Assembly: GCF_031846325.1 (NCBI RefSeq)
Contig: NZ_JAVRHZ010000004.1
Span: 149,599 to 213,598, forward strand
Reading direction: 5' to 3'
Length of the DNA: 64,000 bases
From: Patiriisocius_A hiemis
Lineage (GTDB): Bacteria > Bacteroidota > Bacteroidia > Flavobacteriales > Flavobacteriaceae
The translations under genes and the position numbers were made by a program. A model generated the notes under the pieces. It saw only the letters and a list, made by a program, of their open reading frames with translations, searched no databases and was not told the origin of the DNA. This document shows, in pieces, positions 43,728-51,100 of the stretch (positions are counted from its first letter, which is position 1; every line of letters starts with the position of its first letter).

Positions 43728-44432
43728 TTATTTATTTGCTTCTATAAAAGTAGCTATAAAATTTTCAGTATTTTTCTTTAATGTATTAAAAGTGTCTTCG
43801 TCTTTATAATCAAGGTAATGTGCAACAAAAACCAATCTGTTTTTTACAAGGATTGTATTCATTGAGAGTGCTAATGTTTTAGTTTCATACTCAGAAAACA
43901 TCTCCATAAGTACAATAGCTCCTAGCGCATCATAATGAGGCTTAAATTTGTTAACTAGTACAGGATTATTAATAGATAACTTATTGGTAAGTGTTCCTTC
44001 TTTCTTTAAATCGTCAACTGTTTTTTCAAGCATGCCTCCTGTCATAGCATTCATTACCTCACTCATTTCAGTTTGAGTCATAGCATAGTTTTTTGCCATT
44101 TTGGACACGTACACCTTATAAAAATCATCGTAGCTTATGGTGTCTAATATGTCAGCTTTACTGTATAACTCATTGGTTACATAATAAGCTAGCGTGACAT
44201 TTTGTTTATCCTCAAAGGCATCTGCTCTTTTTTTAAAGGCTGGGTTTTTATAAGCCTCTGTATATCCTTCAATCATTGGTAAACAAAAAGTTCTATCACC
44301 ATAATCTATAGTGTTTTCGCAGTTTTTGTTGTGGTTGTTTTCCACAACATTTTCTAAAGAAGAATTTTTGTTTTTTTCTTTACAACTTACAATTAATAGA
44401 AATATGCAAAAGAAATATAGCGCGTTTTTCAT
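43728..44432 (-). CDS. Lipoprotein of unknown function
   Basis: A 234-residue predicted lipoprotein (MKNALYFFCIFLLIVSCKEKN). The mature part begins with an Asn-rich linker and a Cys-bounded loop (CENTIDYGDRTFCLP), then is mainly helical with KLSINNPVLVNKFKPHYDALGAIVLMEMF and a repeated lysine pattern. I do not recognise a family. It is 4 bp upstream of the VOC gene and 8 bp from the SnoaL-type gene, so all are likely one operon. Confidence 0.68.
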   Translation of the reverse strand: MKNALYFFCIFLLIVSCKEKNKNSSLENVVENNHNKNCENTIDYGDRTFCLPMIEGYTEAYKNPAFKKRADAFEDKQNVTLAYYVTNELYSKADILDTISYDDFYKVYVSKMAKNYAMTQTEMSEVMNAMTGGMLEKTVDDLKKEGTLTNKLSINNPVLVNKFKPHYDALGAIVLMEMFSEYETKTLALSMNTILVKNRLVFVAHYLDYKDEDTFNTLKKNTENFIATFIEANK

Positions 44433-44440
44433 AATAGATA

Positions 44441-45382
44441 TTATTCTAATCCGTTCCAGATATCAAGGTAAATTTTCCAGTCGTCATTAATTTTTTTCCA
44501 AATAATAACATACTTGCCTTTAAAAGAACTCTCTTTTTTATCTGCTGAAAGTGATTTGCCTTCATAATATCCATAATCGTAGGCGTAGTTATCAATTATT
44601 TTTATTTCTGAAGGTATTACTTTGTGGTATAATACGTCTCTTCCATCTGTAATTGTCCAACGTTTTTTAATAGCTTCTCTTCCTGAAATGATATCACTAC
44701 GTCCTGGGAAAATCTTTCCGTCAAGAGTATAAAAGTTAGCAATTGCAGCAGCATCTTCTTTCATGTAAGCTTCAGAAAAGCCAGCAGTATTTTTTAGTAT
44801 AATTTCTTTATCCGATTGTTTTGGTCGTTTGCATTCTATTTTCCAAGTAGGGAACGAAAAAGTTTCGGCAGTATTTACCCATTCGCCAAGCCAATTATAG
44901 CCTTCTTTACTGAAATCTTTAAAAGTTATTCTGTAAAAACCATCTGTTCCATTAGGTGCCTTTTGTTCTCTATACAAAACAATACTATCACCTCGTTTAC
45001 CACCCTCCCAAGCTGGAAGTATGGTGGTGGGTGCGTTGCTAGAATAGTAATGTACGTACCATTTACTGCTATCTGCAATAAACTGACGTATGCTCCCAGA
45101 GTGGCTACCATCTTCTTTTAGGGTTTCATCCTGTATAGCCATCCCGTTCATAATGTATTTATAGGTCCAAGTCATTTTTTGTGGAGCTGCCCAAGTTTGG
45201 TCTGGGTTTCTGCTAGTAGAGGTGCAATTACAAGTACCAATCATAGGTGCAAAGTCCTTAATTTGTTGAGGTGCTTCTGGATTAGGCTTTCCAAATGGAT
45301 TTTCGGCAGAAGGCTCATAGTCCATTTGTAATTGTGAAAAGGCAATAAAAGGGAGTACTAAAAAAAGATAAAATAGTTTCAT
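44441..45382 (-). CDS. Secreted protein with C-terminal SnoaL/DUF4440-like domain
   Basis: A 313-residue exported protein (signal MKLFYLFLVLPFIAFSQ). The N-terminal ~180 residues resemble a lipocalin-like or DUF1579-type beta domain (TWTYKYIMNGMAIQDETLKEDGSHSGSIRQF, YNWLGEWVNTAETFSF). The C-terminal ~120 residues (FSEAYMKEDAAAIANFYTLDGKIFPGRSDIISGREAIKKRW, YVIIWKKINDDWKIYLDIWN) fit the NTF2-like SnoaL/DUF4440 fold. Such proteins are often hydrolases or binding proteins; no substrate can be named. Confidence 0.7.
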   Translation of the reverse strand: MKLFYLFLVLPFIAFSQLQMDYEPSAENPFGKPNPEAPQQIKDFAPMIGTCNCTSTSRNPDQTWAAPQKMTWTYKYIMNGMAIQDETLKEDGSHSGSIRQFIADSSKWYVHYYSSNAPTTILPAWEGGKRGDSIVLYREQKAPNGTDGFYRITFKDFSKEGYNWLGEWVNTAETFSFPTWKIECKRPKQSDKEIILKNTAGFSEAYMKEDAAAIANFYTLDGKIFPGRSDIISGREAIKKRWTITDGRDVLYHKVIPSEIKIIDNYAYDYGYYEGKSLSADKKESSFKGKYVIIWKKINDDWKIYLDIWNGLE

Positions 45383-45430
45383 GATTTTATTGATTGATTG
45401 AGCTATTGAAGGTACTACATATCATTAAAT

Positions 45431-45465
45431 AAAAAAAGCCTTCAAATTTCTTGAAGGCTTTTTTT
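45431..45465. terminator. Terminator after the 45487 gene
   Basis: AAAAAAAGCCTTCAA, loop ATTTC, TTGAAGGCTTTTTTT: a perfect stem with A/T arms. It ends the leftward lipoprotein gene before the start of the SnoaL-type gene. Confidence 0.87.
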
Positions 45466-45486
45466 ATATGTAAGCTATGAGAAAAG

Positions 45487-46065
45487 TTATTCTTCTTTTC
45501 CTTCCTCTTCTTCATCCCATCCAATCATAAAATACTTAAAAGTAGCATCATCTGGAATTTGTGTGGCGTCAATTTCTAGGCTAGGGTCATAGCGTAAATT
45601 TTCTGGAAGTTTTACTTTTTCTATAGTAAGATAAACGTCTGTTTCTTCAAGAAAAACAACAATAGAACGAATTGTAGTTCTTACATTAGAAATAGTATAA
45701 TTTGCTTTTACATCACCAAAAGTACTGTTTAAAGTTAGTCCTTTATCTGTTTTGTAACGTTCATCAAAAACCTGAATATTACTAATTTTTGCAGTAGGGT
45801 CATTTTCGTTAGATGGAGAAAGTAATAGCAATTTTTTACCATCTTTATCATAAACCTCTACCTCTCCTTGTGTTCCAAGGGCATTCTCTATTGGGTTTAA
45901 CTTTACAATAGAATCCTGTGCAAAAATAGAATCTACTTGTTTTACTTGTATGTCTTTAGTAAGATTACCAATGGCTCCATTAGAAATTAAAAATGGATCT
46001 TTTTCTTTTCCACATTGGATAAAAAGTAATGTTACTAGTGTTCCTAAAATAAGGGTCTTCTTCAT
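45487..46065 (-). CDS. Lipoprotein of unknown function
   Basis: A 192-residue predicted lipoprotein (MKKTLILGTLVTLLFIQCGKEKD). The mature part has beta-rich segments (GEVEVYDKDGKKLLLLSP, SIVVFLEETDVYLTIEKVKLP) and an acidic end (WDEEEEGKEE). Not a family I can name. It follows the HerA-like ATPase by 8 bp on the same strand and is probably cotranscribed. Confidence 0.68.
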   Translation of the reverse strand: MKKTLILGTLVTLLFIQCGKEKDPFLISNGAIGNLTKDIQVKQVDSIFAQDSIVKLNPIENALGTQGEVEVYDKDGKKLLLLSPSNENDPTAKISNIQVFDERYKTDKGLTLNSTFGDVKANYTISNVRTTIRSIVVFLEETDVYLTIEKVKLPENLRYDPSLEIDATQIPDDATFKYFMIGWDEEEEGKEE

Positions 46066-46073
46066 GTTTATTG

Positions 46074-47609
46074 TTATCTAATTAATTTTGTTAGTATTCC
46101 CAATACGCTTCGTATTACTGTTGGGCTTGTTAGTACTTTTTCTAAAGAACTTTTACTTGTTCTTCTTCTTGTTGTTGAGGTCCTTCTAGAAGAACTACTC
46201 TTTTTTACTTTCTCTTTTTCTTTTTTTGCTTTTTCCTTAGCTTCTTCTAGTGCAGCCGTTTCAATTTTTTCGTTTAATAATTCATAAGCACTTTCTCTAT
46301 CAATTTCTTCATTATATTTTTTTATAAGCTTAGAATCTGCAATTAAATCTTTTATTTCATCATCTTCCAACACATCCATTCTGCTCATAGGAGCACGAAG
46401 CATCGTAGCTGCTAGAGGTGTTGGTATTCCTTTTTCATTAAGGGCTGTAATTAATGCCTCTCCTATACCTAACGACGTAAGTACTTCTGAAGTATCATAA
46501 TAATCTGATAATGGGTAATTTTCTGCTGTTAATTTTATGGCTTTTCTATCTTTTGCAGTAAAAGCTCTAAGTGCATGTTGTACTTTTAAACCTAACTGAC
46601 TCAATACTGCATCTGGAACATCGGTAGGGTTCTGCGTTACAAAATAAAGTCCCACACCTTTAGAACGTATTAACTTTACAATGCTTTCTATCTGGTCTAG
46701 TAATGCATCGCTTGCTTCTTTAAAAATTAAGTGCGCTTCATCAATAAAAATTACGAGTTCTGGCCTGCCACTATCGCCTTGTTCTGGGAATGTTCCATAT
46801 ATTTCGGCTAGTAGCGAAAGCATAAAGGTAGAAAACAGCTTAGGTCTGTCTTGTATATCTGTTAAACGAACAATATTAATATACCCCATTCCATTTTCAT
46901 CTACTAGTAACAAATCATCTGTATCAAATGATTTTTCACCAAAAAACAAATCACCTCCTTGCTGTTCTAGCTCAACTACTTTACGTAAAATAGCACCAGT
47001 TGAGGCAGGAGAGATACGTCCATAATCTTCGGCAAGCTCTTTTTTACCTTCATTGGTAGCGTATTGTAAAATCTTTTTAAAGTCTTTTAAATCTAATAAT
47101 GGTAGTTTGTTATCATCACAGTATTTAAATAGTACCGAAATTATACCCGACTGTGTTTCGCTAACATCTAGAATCCTAGAAAGAAGGACAGGCCCAAATT
47201 CACTTACAGTAGCACGCAACCTTACTCCTTTCTGTTCAGAAAGTGATAATATTTCAACGGGGAATTTTTTTGCTTCAAAAGGGAAGCCTATTTTTTCATG
47301 ACGTTCGTCAATTTTAGGATGTCCAGGGCTAGGCTGTGCAATACCACTTAAGTCACCCTTCATATCCATTAATAGCACAGGAACTCCTTTTGCTGAAAGA
47401 TTTTCGGCTAAAACCTGTAAGGTTTTTGTTTTTCCAGTACCAGTTGCGCCTGCAATAAGCCCATGTCTGTTCATAGTTTTAAGAGGAACTTTTACTAAGG
47501 CATTAGTAATAGTTTCGCCTTCTAGCATAGCTGCTCCAAGAGAAATGAAATCACCTTTGTAGGTGTTTCCTTTTTCTATGTATTCAAAAAAATCTTGTTC
47601 TTTAGACAT
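46074..47609 (-). CDS. HerA-like / DUF853 P-loop ATPase
   Basis: A 511-residue cytoplasmic ATPase. Walker A GATGTGKT is at 54-61 and the Walker B region LVIFIDEAHLIF near 286-297. The central sequence (LLVDENGMGYINIVRLTDIQDRPKLFSTFMLSLLAEIY, GVGLYFVTQNPTDVPDAVLSQLGLKVQHALRAFT) is typical of the YjgR/DUF853 branch of HerA-FtsK ATPases. The C-terminus has a Lys/Glu stretch and a Ser/Arg/Thr-rich basic tail (SSSSRRTSTTRRRTSKSS). The role in the branch is poorly defined; DNA processing is often supposed. No NurA partner is present. Confidence 0.85.
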   Translation of the reverse strand: MSKEQDFFEYIEKGNTYKGDFISLGAAMLEGETITNALVKVPLKTMNRHGLIAGATGTGKTKTLQVLAENLSAKGVPVLLMDMKGDLSGIAQPSPGHPKIDERHEKIGFPFEAKKFPVEILSLSEQKGVRLRATVSEFGPVLLSRILDVSETQSGIISVLFKYCDDNKLPLLDLKDFKKILQYATNEGKKELAEDYGRISPASTGAILRKVVELEQQGGDLFFGEKSFDTDDLLLVDENGMGYINIVRLTDIQDRPKLFSTFMLSLLAEIYGTFPEQGDSGRPELVIFIDEAHLIFKEASDALLDQIESIVKLIRSKGVGLYFVTQNPTDVPDAVLSQLGLKVQHALRAFTAKDRKAIKLTAENYPLSDYYDTSEVLTSLGIGEALITALNEKGIPTPLAATMLRAPMSRMDVLEDDEIKDLIADSKLIKKYNEEIDRESAYELLNEKIETAALEEAKEKAKKEKEKVKKSSSSRRTSTTRRRTSKSSLEKVLTSPTVIRSVLGILTKLIR

Positions 47610-47692
47610 CCTGTTCTAATTTTGGCTAAAAATAATAATTGTATTTATGCTATTGAAATATTCCGTAATTTACTTTTTTTAAACTGAAACAA

Positions 47693-48169
47693 ATGAAATG
47701 TAAGCTTTCTACCTTAATTACATGTATTACAATTCTGCTAATTACTATTTCTTGTAATAACTTACATACTGAAGAAACTGAAGCAGTACCTCCAATATTT
47801 CATAAATCTCATGAAGAGAAAAAGAAAAATGCTCCTTTTAGTGATGTGGTTCAGGTTGGAAATTTATATTTTCTAGCTGGGCAAATTGGTATGAATCATG
47901 CCACCAGAACACTCGTAGAAGGTGGTATTGAGGCTGAGACTAGACAAACCCTTGAAAATATTAAAGATGTTTTAGCGCAACATGATTTAAAAATGAAAGA
48001 TGTTGTAAAGGCTACTGTAATTTTAGATACAATAGGAGATTTTGCAGCATTCAATAAAGTTTACACTACTTATTTTCCTCAAAAACCAGCTCGAACTACG
48101 TTTGCCGCCGAAGCATTAGCAAGAGGAGCAAAAATTGAAATAGAAGTTATAGCAGTTAAATCGTTATAA
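47693..48169 (+). CDS. Exported RidA-family lipoprotein
   Basis: A 158-residue protein: an N-terminal lipoprotein signal (MKCKLSTLITCITILLITISCNN) followed by a complete RidA/YjgF domain (APFSDVVQVGNLYFLAGQIG, EAETRQTLENIKDVL, VVKATVIL, ARTTFAAEALARGAKIEIEVIAV). Cytosolic RidA deaminates reactive enamine/imine intermediates. Here the catalytic Arg of the PARTT motif and the late Glu are kept, so enzyme activity is plausible. A lipid-anchored form is unusual. The stop overlaps that of the convergent gene by 6 bases. Confidence 0.83.
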   Translation: MKCKLSTLITCITILLITISCNNLHTEETEAVPPIFHKSHEEKKKNAPFSDVVQVGNLYFLAGQIGMNHATRTLVEGGIEAETRQTLENIKDVLAQHDLKMKDVVKATVILDTIGDFAAFNKVYTTYFPQKPARTTFAAEALARGAKIEIEVIAVKSL

Positions 48170-48943
48170 TATTTTTTCAATATAAATATTTGCAGCGCCT
48201 ACTTCTCTAATTTCTACAGTATTTGTTGCATTACTTGCATTTCCTGCTTGTTGTACAATAACAGCAATTGCATCTCCATTTGTAACCTCTAATACCTCAG
48301 TTAGATGTAATGAAGAACTTTGATGACCATTATTGGTTCTTATATAACCAGTAGAGCTGTAAGATGCAACGGGAGTTCCATTTACCGTAATCCTCATTTC
48401 TGGTGCCATACGGTCTCTGACGTCGGCAGTAATTAGAGGTATATTGACAACAATTCTATATCTACCAGTTTCAGAAATAGTAATTTCATTAGTTAGAAAA
48501 TTAGGAACATAAAGAGTCGTGTTGTCATTCCACTCTTGTGTGCCAAGTAAGGGAGCATTTATAGCTGGACTTGCATTTACATTGGTAGTAATGTCTAAAT
48601 TTGAGTATTTAATAGACTGCCCAATGTTAGATGAATTTACTGGAGCTACATCAAAAGCTTCCCAAATAGGAGTGGAAGTATTATTGGAGTTAAATTGAAA
48701 CTCATCGCTATCTGTATTGTAAATTAATAATCCATTAGCTGGATTTGAAATAGCATCTCTCTGCGCAGATGTCATTCTAGGAATCAACATACCCTTATTT
48801 GTAGAAGTTATGTCTATGATTGACGAGTTATCTGGAGAGGTAGTATTGATACCAACTTGAGCAAAAATTGTAGTGCTTGAAAAAATTGAAAACAATACTA
48901 GAAGCACTAACAATTTATTAGGGATAATTTGAGTTAAGTTCAT
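48164..48943 (-). CDS. Secreted protein with Bacteroidota N-terminal module
   Basis: A 259-residue exported protein (signal ending TTIFAQ). The mature start VGINTTSPDNSSIIDITSTNKGMLIPRMTSAQRDAI is a module that heads many secreted Bacteroidota proteins with tail-fibre-like beta structures. The rest is beta-rich and Thr/Asn-rich (NEITISETGRYRIVVNIPL, RITVNGTPVASYSSTG) and resembles a C1q/TNF-like or tail-fibre head domain. The function is unknown; surface or adhesion roles are typical of this style. Rightward tail-to-tail overlap with the RidA gene. Confidence 0.7.
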   Translation of the reverse strand: MNLTQIIPNKLLVLLVLFSIFSSTTIFAQVGINTTSPDNSSIIDITSTNKGMLIPRMTSAQRDAISNPANGLLIYNTDSDEFQFNSNNTSTPIWEAFDVAPVNSSNIGQSIKYSNLDITTNVNASPAINAPLLGTQEWNDNTTLYVPNFLTNEITISETGRYRIVVNIPLITADVRDRMAPEMRITVNGTPVASYSSTGYIRTNNGHQSSSLHLTEVLEVTNGDAIAVIVQQAGNASNATNTVEIREVGAANIYIEKIL

Positions 48944-49096
48944 AACGGGGATATTTTCTTTACTCTACAAAATTATTCAAAAAGCAGACCAAAGGCACAT
49001 GCTAAAAGAAATTTTCGGGCAAAAGTATGAAAAACTGCCAAAATGTTAAAAACTTTAACATTTAAACTTTTAGCTGGTGAGTCTATTTTCTTGTTG

Positions 49097-49104
49097 TACT
49101 TTTG
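49097..49104 (+). promoter_or_regulatory. -7 box at the queE start codon
   Basis: TACTTTTG matches TAnnTTTG exactly and ends 5 bases before the ATG at 49110. A -33 TTG at normal distance is not apparent. If used, the queE message would be nearly leaderless. Confidence 0.4.
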
Positions 49105-49109
49105 CCACA

Positions 49110-49739
49110 ATGAAAAATGATACGCAAGATCTAGTAGAAAAAGGAATAATGTTACCTCTAATGGAGGCTTTTTATACAATTCAGGGAGAAGGTTTTCACA
49201 AGGGGACAGCTGCATATTTTGTAAGAATTGGAGGTTGTGATGTAGGGTGCCATTGGTGTGATGTTAAAGAAAGTTGGAATCCAGAAATACATCCCCCAAC
49301 TGCAATTGGGGCAATTGTAGAAGATGCAAAAGAGTATTCTGAAACTATAGTTATAACTGGAGGAGAACCACTTACATGGAATATGGCTCCATTAACTGGA
49401 TTATTAAAAGATGCAGGAATGCAAATTCATATAGAGACATCTGGTGCATATACTCTAACAGGTTCTTGGGATTGGATTTGTCTTTCACCAAAAAAAATTA
49501 AACTTCCTACTCCTGAGATTTATCCAGTTGCAAACGAGCTTAAGGTTATAGTTTATAATAAAAGTGATTTTGCATTTGCAGAAGAACAAGCTGCTAAGGT
49601 AACTAAGGATTGTATTTTGTACTTGCAGCCAGAATGGAGTAATCGTGAAAAAATGATGCCTCTAATTGTAGATTATGTAATGAAAAATCCTAAATGGAAA
49701 GTTTCACTACAGACCCATAAATATCTTAATATCCCATAA
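49110..49739 (+). CDS. queE: 7-carboxy-7-deazaguanine synthase
   Basis: Radical-SAM enzyme of the queuosine precursor pathway. Starting at the ATG at 49110 the protein is 209 residues. An in-frame ATG at 49077 adds 11 cysteine-containing residues and lies ahead of the -7 box, so it was rejected. The cluster-binding C43-x3-C47-x2-C50 (GGCDVGCHWCDVKESW) is present, and the short QueE-type spacing and GGEPL motif follow. No queC or queD is in the window. It ends within a terminator. Confidence 0.93.
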   Translation: MKNDTQDLVEKGIMLPLMEAFYTIQGEGFHKGTAAYFVRIGGCDVGCHWCDVKESWNPEIHPPTAIGAIVEDAKEYSETIVITGGEPLTWNMAPLTGLLKDAGMQIHIETSGAYTLTGSWDWICLSPKKIKLPTPEIYPVANELKVIVYNKSDFAFAEEQAAKVTKDCILYLQPEWSNREKMMPLIVDYVMKNPKWKVSLQTHKYLNIP

Positions 49740-49768
49740 AAAAAGCCGCTAGATAGCGGCTTTTTTTT
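49738..49768. terminator. Bidirectional terminator after queE
   Basis: AAAAAAAGCCGCT, loop AGAT, AGCGGCTTTTTTTT. Its A-run begins within the queE stop codon. It can also terminate the leftward gene that ends at 49782. Confidence 0.88.
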
Positions 49769-49781
49769 ATTTTTCTTAAAA

Positions 49782-50330
49782 TTATTTTTTTGTAAAAGGT
49801 ACAGCGATTCTAACTTTGCCCCAACCTAAGTGCATGTGTACACCATTATCAACACCTTCAAAAGCAATTGAAAATGCTTCTAAAGAGTCGCTTGCCATAG
49901 TTGCAGGAACAGATAGTCTTGCTACATCGTTAGCTTCATTATAAAAATACGATCCCCAAACATTCAAGTCACTACTAATAATAGCAGTCCACTCTTTTTC
50001 TCCAGGAATTACATAAAAAGTATACGTTCCAGCTTTTACCATAGTATCACCAAGCATCATATCTGTATATAGAGTAAGTTCTGCAGCTTCGTTAGCTCCG
50101 GTTCTCCATACTTTACCATTTGGAGCTAATTTACTAAGACTTCTTTCTTTAAGTTGAGGTCTGCTGTATGTCACTTTTATAAGTTTATTGGCCTCTTTAT
50201 AGTCAGATGGATATGCTGCAGCATCCATAGGACTTTTGTCTAATGGTTTAAATTCTTGTGCGCTTACCGTCACAGTTAGTAATAGTAAAAAGGCACATGT
50301 GATTGCTTTAATTGCGTTTGCTTTTGTCAT
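49782..50330 (-). CDS. DUF2911 secreted protein (paralog 1)
   Basis: A 182-residue exported protein (signal ending TVTVSAQ). The DUF2911 core is clear: YSRPQLKERS, WRTGANEAAELTLYTDMMLG, AGTYTFYVIPGEKEWTAIIS, VWGSYFYNEANDVARL. It is a tandem paralog of the gene immediately upstream (17 bp apart). The biochemical role of DUF2911 is not established. Confidence 0.82.
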   Translation of the reverse strand: MTKANAIKAITCAFLLLLTVTVSAQEFKPLDKSPMDAAAYPSDYKEANKLIKVTYSRPQLKERSLSKLAPNGKVWRTGANEAAELTLYTDMMLGDTMVKAGTYTFYVIPGEKEWTAIISSDLNVWGSYFYNEANDVARLSVPATMASDSLEAFSIAFEGVDNGVHMHLGWGKVRIAVPFTKK

Positions 50331-50347
50331 AATGTTATAGTTTAAAA

Positions 50348-50893
50348 TTAATTTGTTTTAGTAAAAGGTATTTCAATATAAGTATCGTCCCAACCTATCA
50401 TTAAAGTTGTGCCATTTTCTTCAGGCCTAAAGACCATAGATAGAGTTTCGGTTGGTGCAGGAGCATTTCTGCTTTTAATTTTTAATCTTGCTATATCTTT
50501 TTCGGGTTTGTAGCTATAGGCTCCCCATACATTAGTGTCGCTATTAATAATAACCGTCCACTCATCTTTGTTAGGTATTGTATAGAGGGTGTATGTTCCG
50601 GGTTTAAGTAAGGTTTTCCCAAATTTTAGTGTCCTGTATAAAGTAAGTTCTGTAGCTTCATTAGCTCCCGTTCTCCAAACTTTTCCGAAGGGAACCAAAT
50701 TACCAAAGATTTCCCTTCCTTTTTTTGAAGGACGACTATAAATTACTCTTGCAATTGGAGGTGTGTCTCTATTTTCTCTTGCCATTGCTAAGTCCATAGG
50801 ACTTGAGTCCATTTTAGGAAACATTTGAGCATTAGTTATACTTGGGAAAATAGCTAAGTAGAAGAAGAGAGATAAGGAAAATAAAGGTTTCAT
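50348..50893 (-). CDS. DUF2911 secreted protein (paralog 2)
   Basis: A 181-residue exported protein. The ATG at 50893 gives a clean signal (MKPLFSLSLFFYLAIFPSITNAQ); the longer frame from 50992 adds a basic stretch that is not signal-like. Same core as its neighbour (YSRPSKKGREIF, WRTGANEATELTLYRTLKFG, GTYTLYTIPNKDEWTVIIN, VWGAYSYKPEKD). The pair looks like an old tandem duplication with most differences outside the core. Confidence 0.8.
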   Translation of the reverse strand: MKPLFSLSLFFYLAIFPSITNAQMFPKMDSSPMDLAMARENRDTPPIARVIYSRPSKKGREIFGNLVPFGKVWRTGANEATELTLYRTLKFGKTLLKPGTYTLYTIPNKDEWTVIINSDTNVWGAYSYKPEKDIARLKIKSRNAPAPTETLSMVFRPEENGTTLMIGWDDTYIEIPFTKTN

Positions 50894-51100
50894 AAAATTA
50901 ATAAGTGTGCTTTTTGTCGTGTTTATTTGATGCTTCTTACATCTTGAAATTTGCTTAAAACAAATATCGTTTTTTGAATATAATTTTTTCACAATAATTT
51001 GTTAATAACTTACTTGCCTGTTACCCCCGAATACCTATATTTTATGAGGGGTTTTGTTATATTTGTTTGTTATGAAATTTTAGTAATACAACCTAATTTT

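Noticed and set aside
49040..49109. preQ1-type riboswitch before queE
   Set aside because: There is no room for an aptamer if the -7 box at 49097 is used, and no matching stem or A-rich tail is seen.
50999..51100. N-terminal extension of gyrB by 34 codons
   Set aside because: The extension is unlike any GyrB, and a -7 promoter box lies inside it at 51058.
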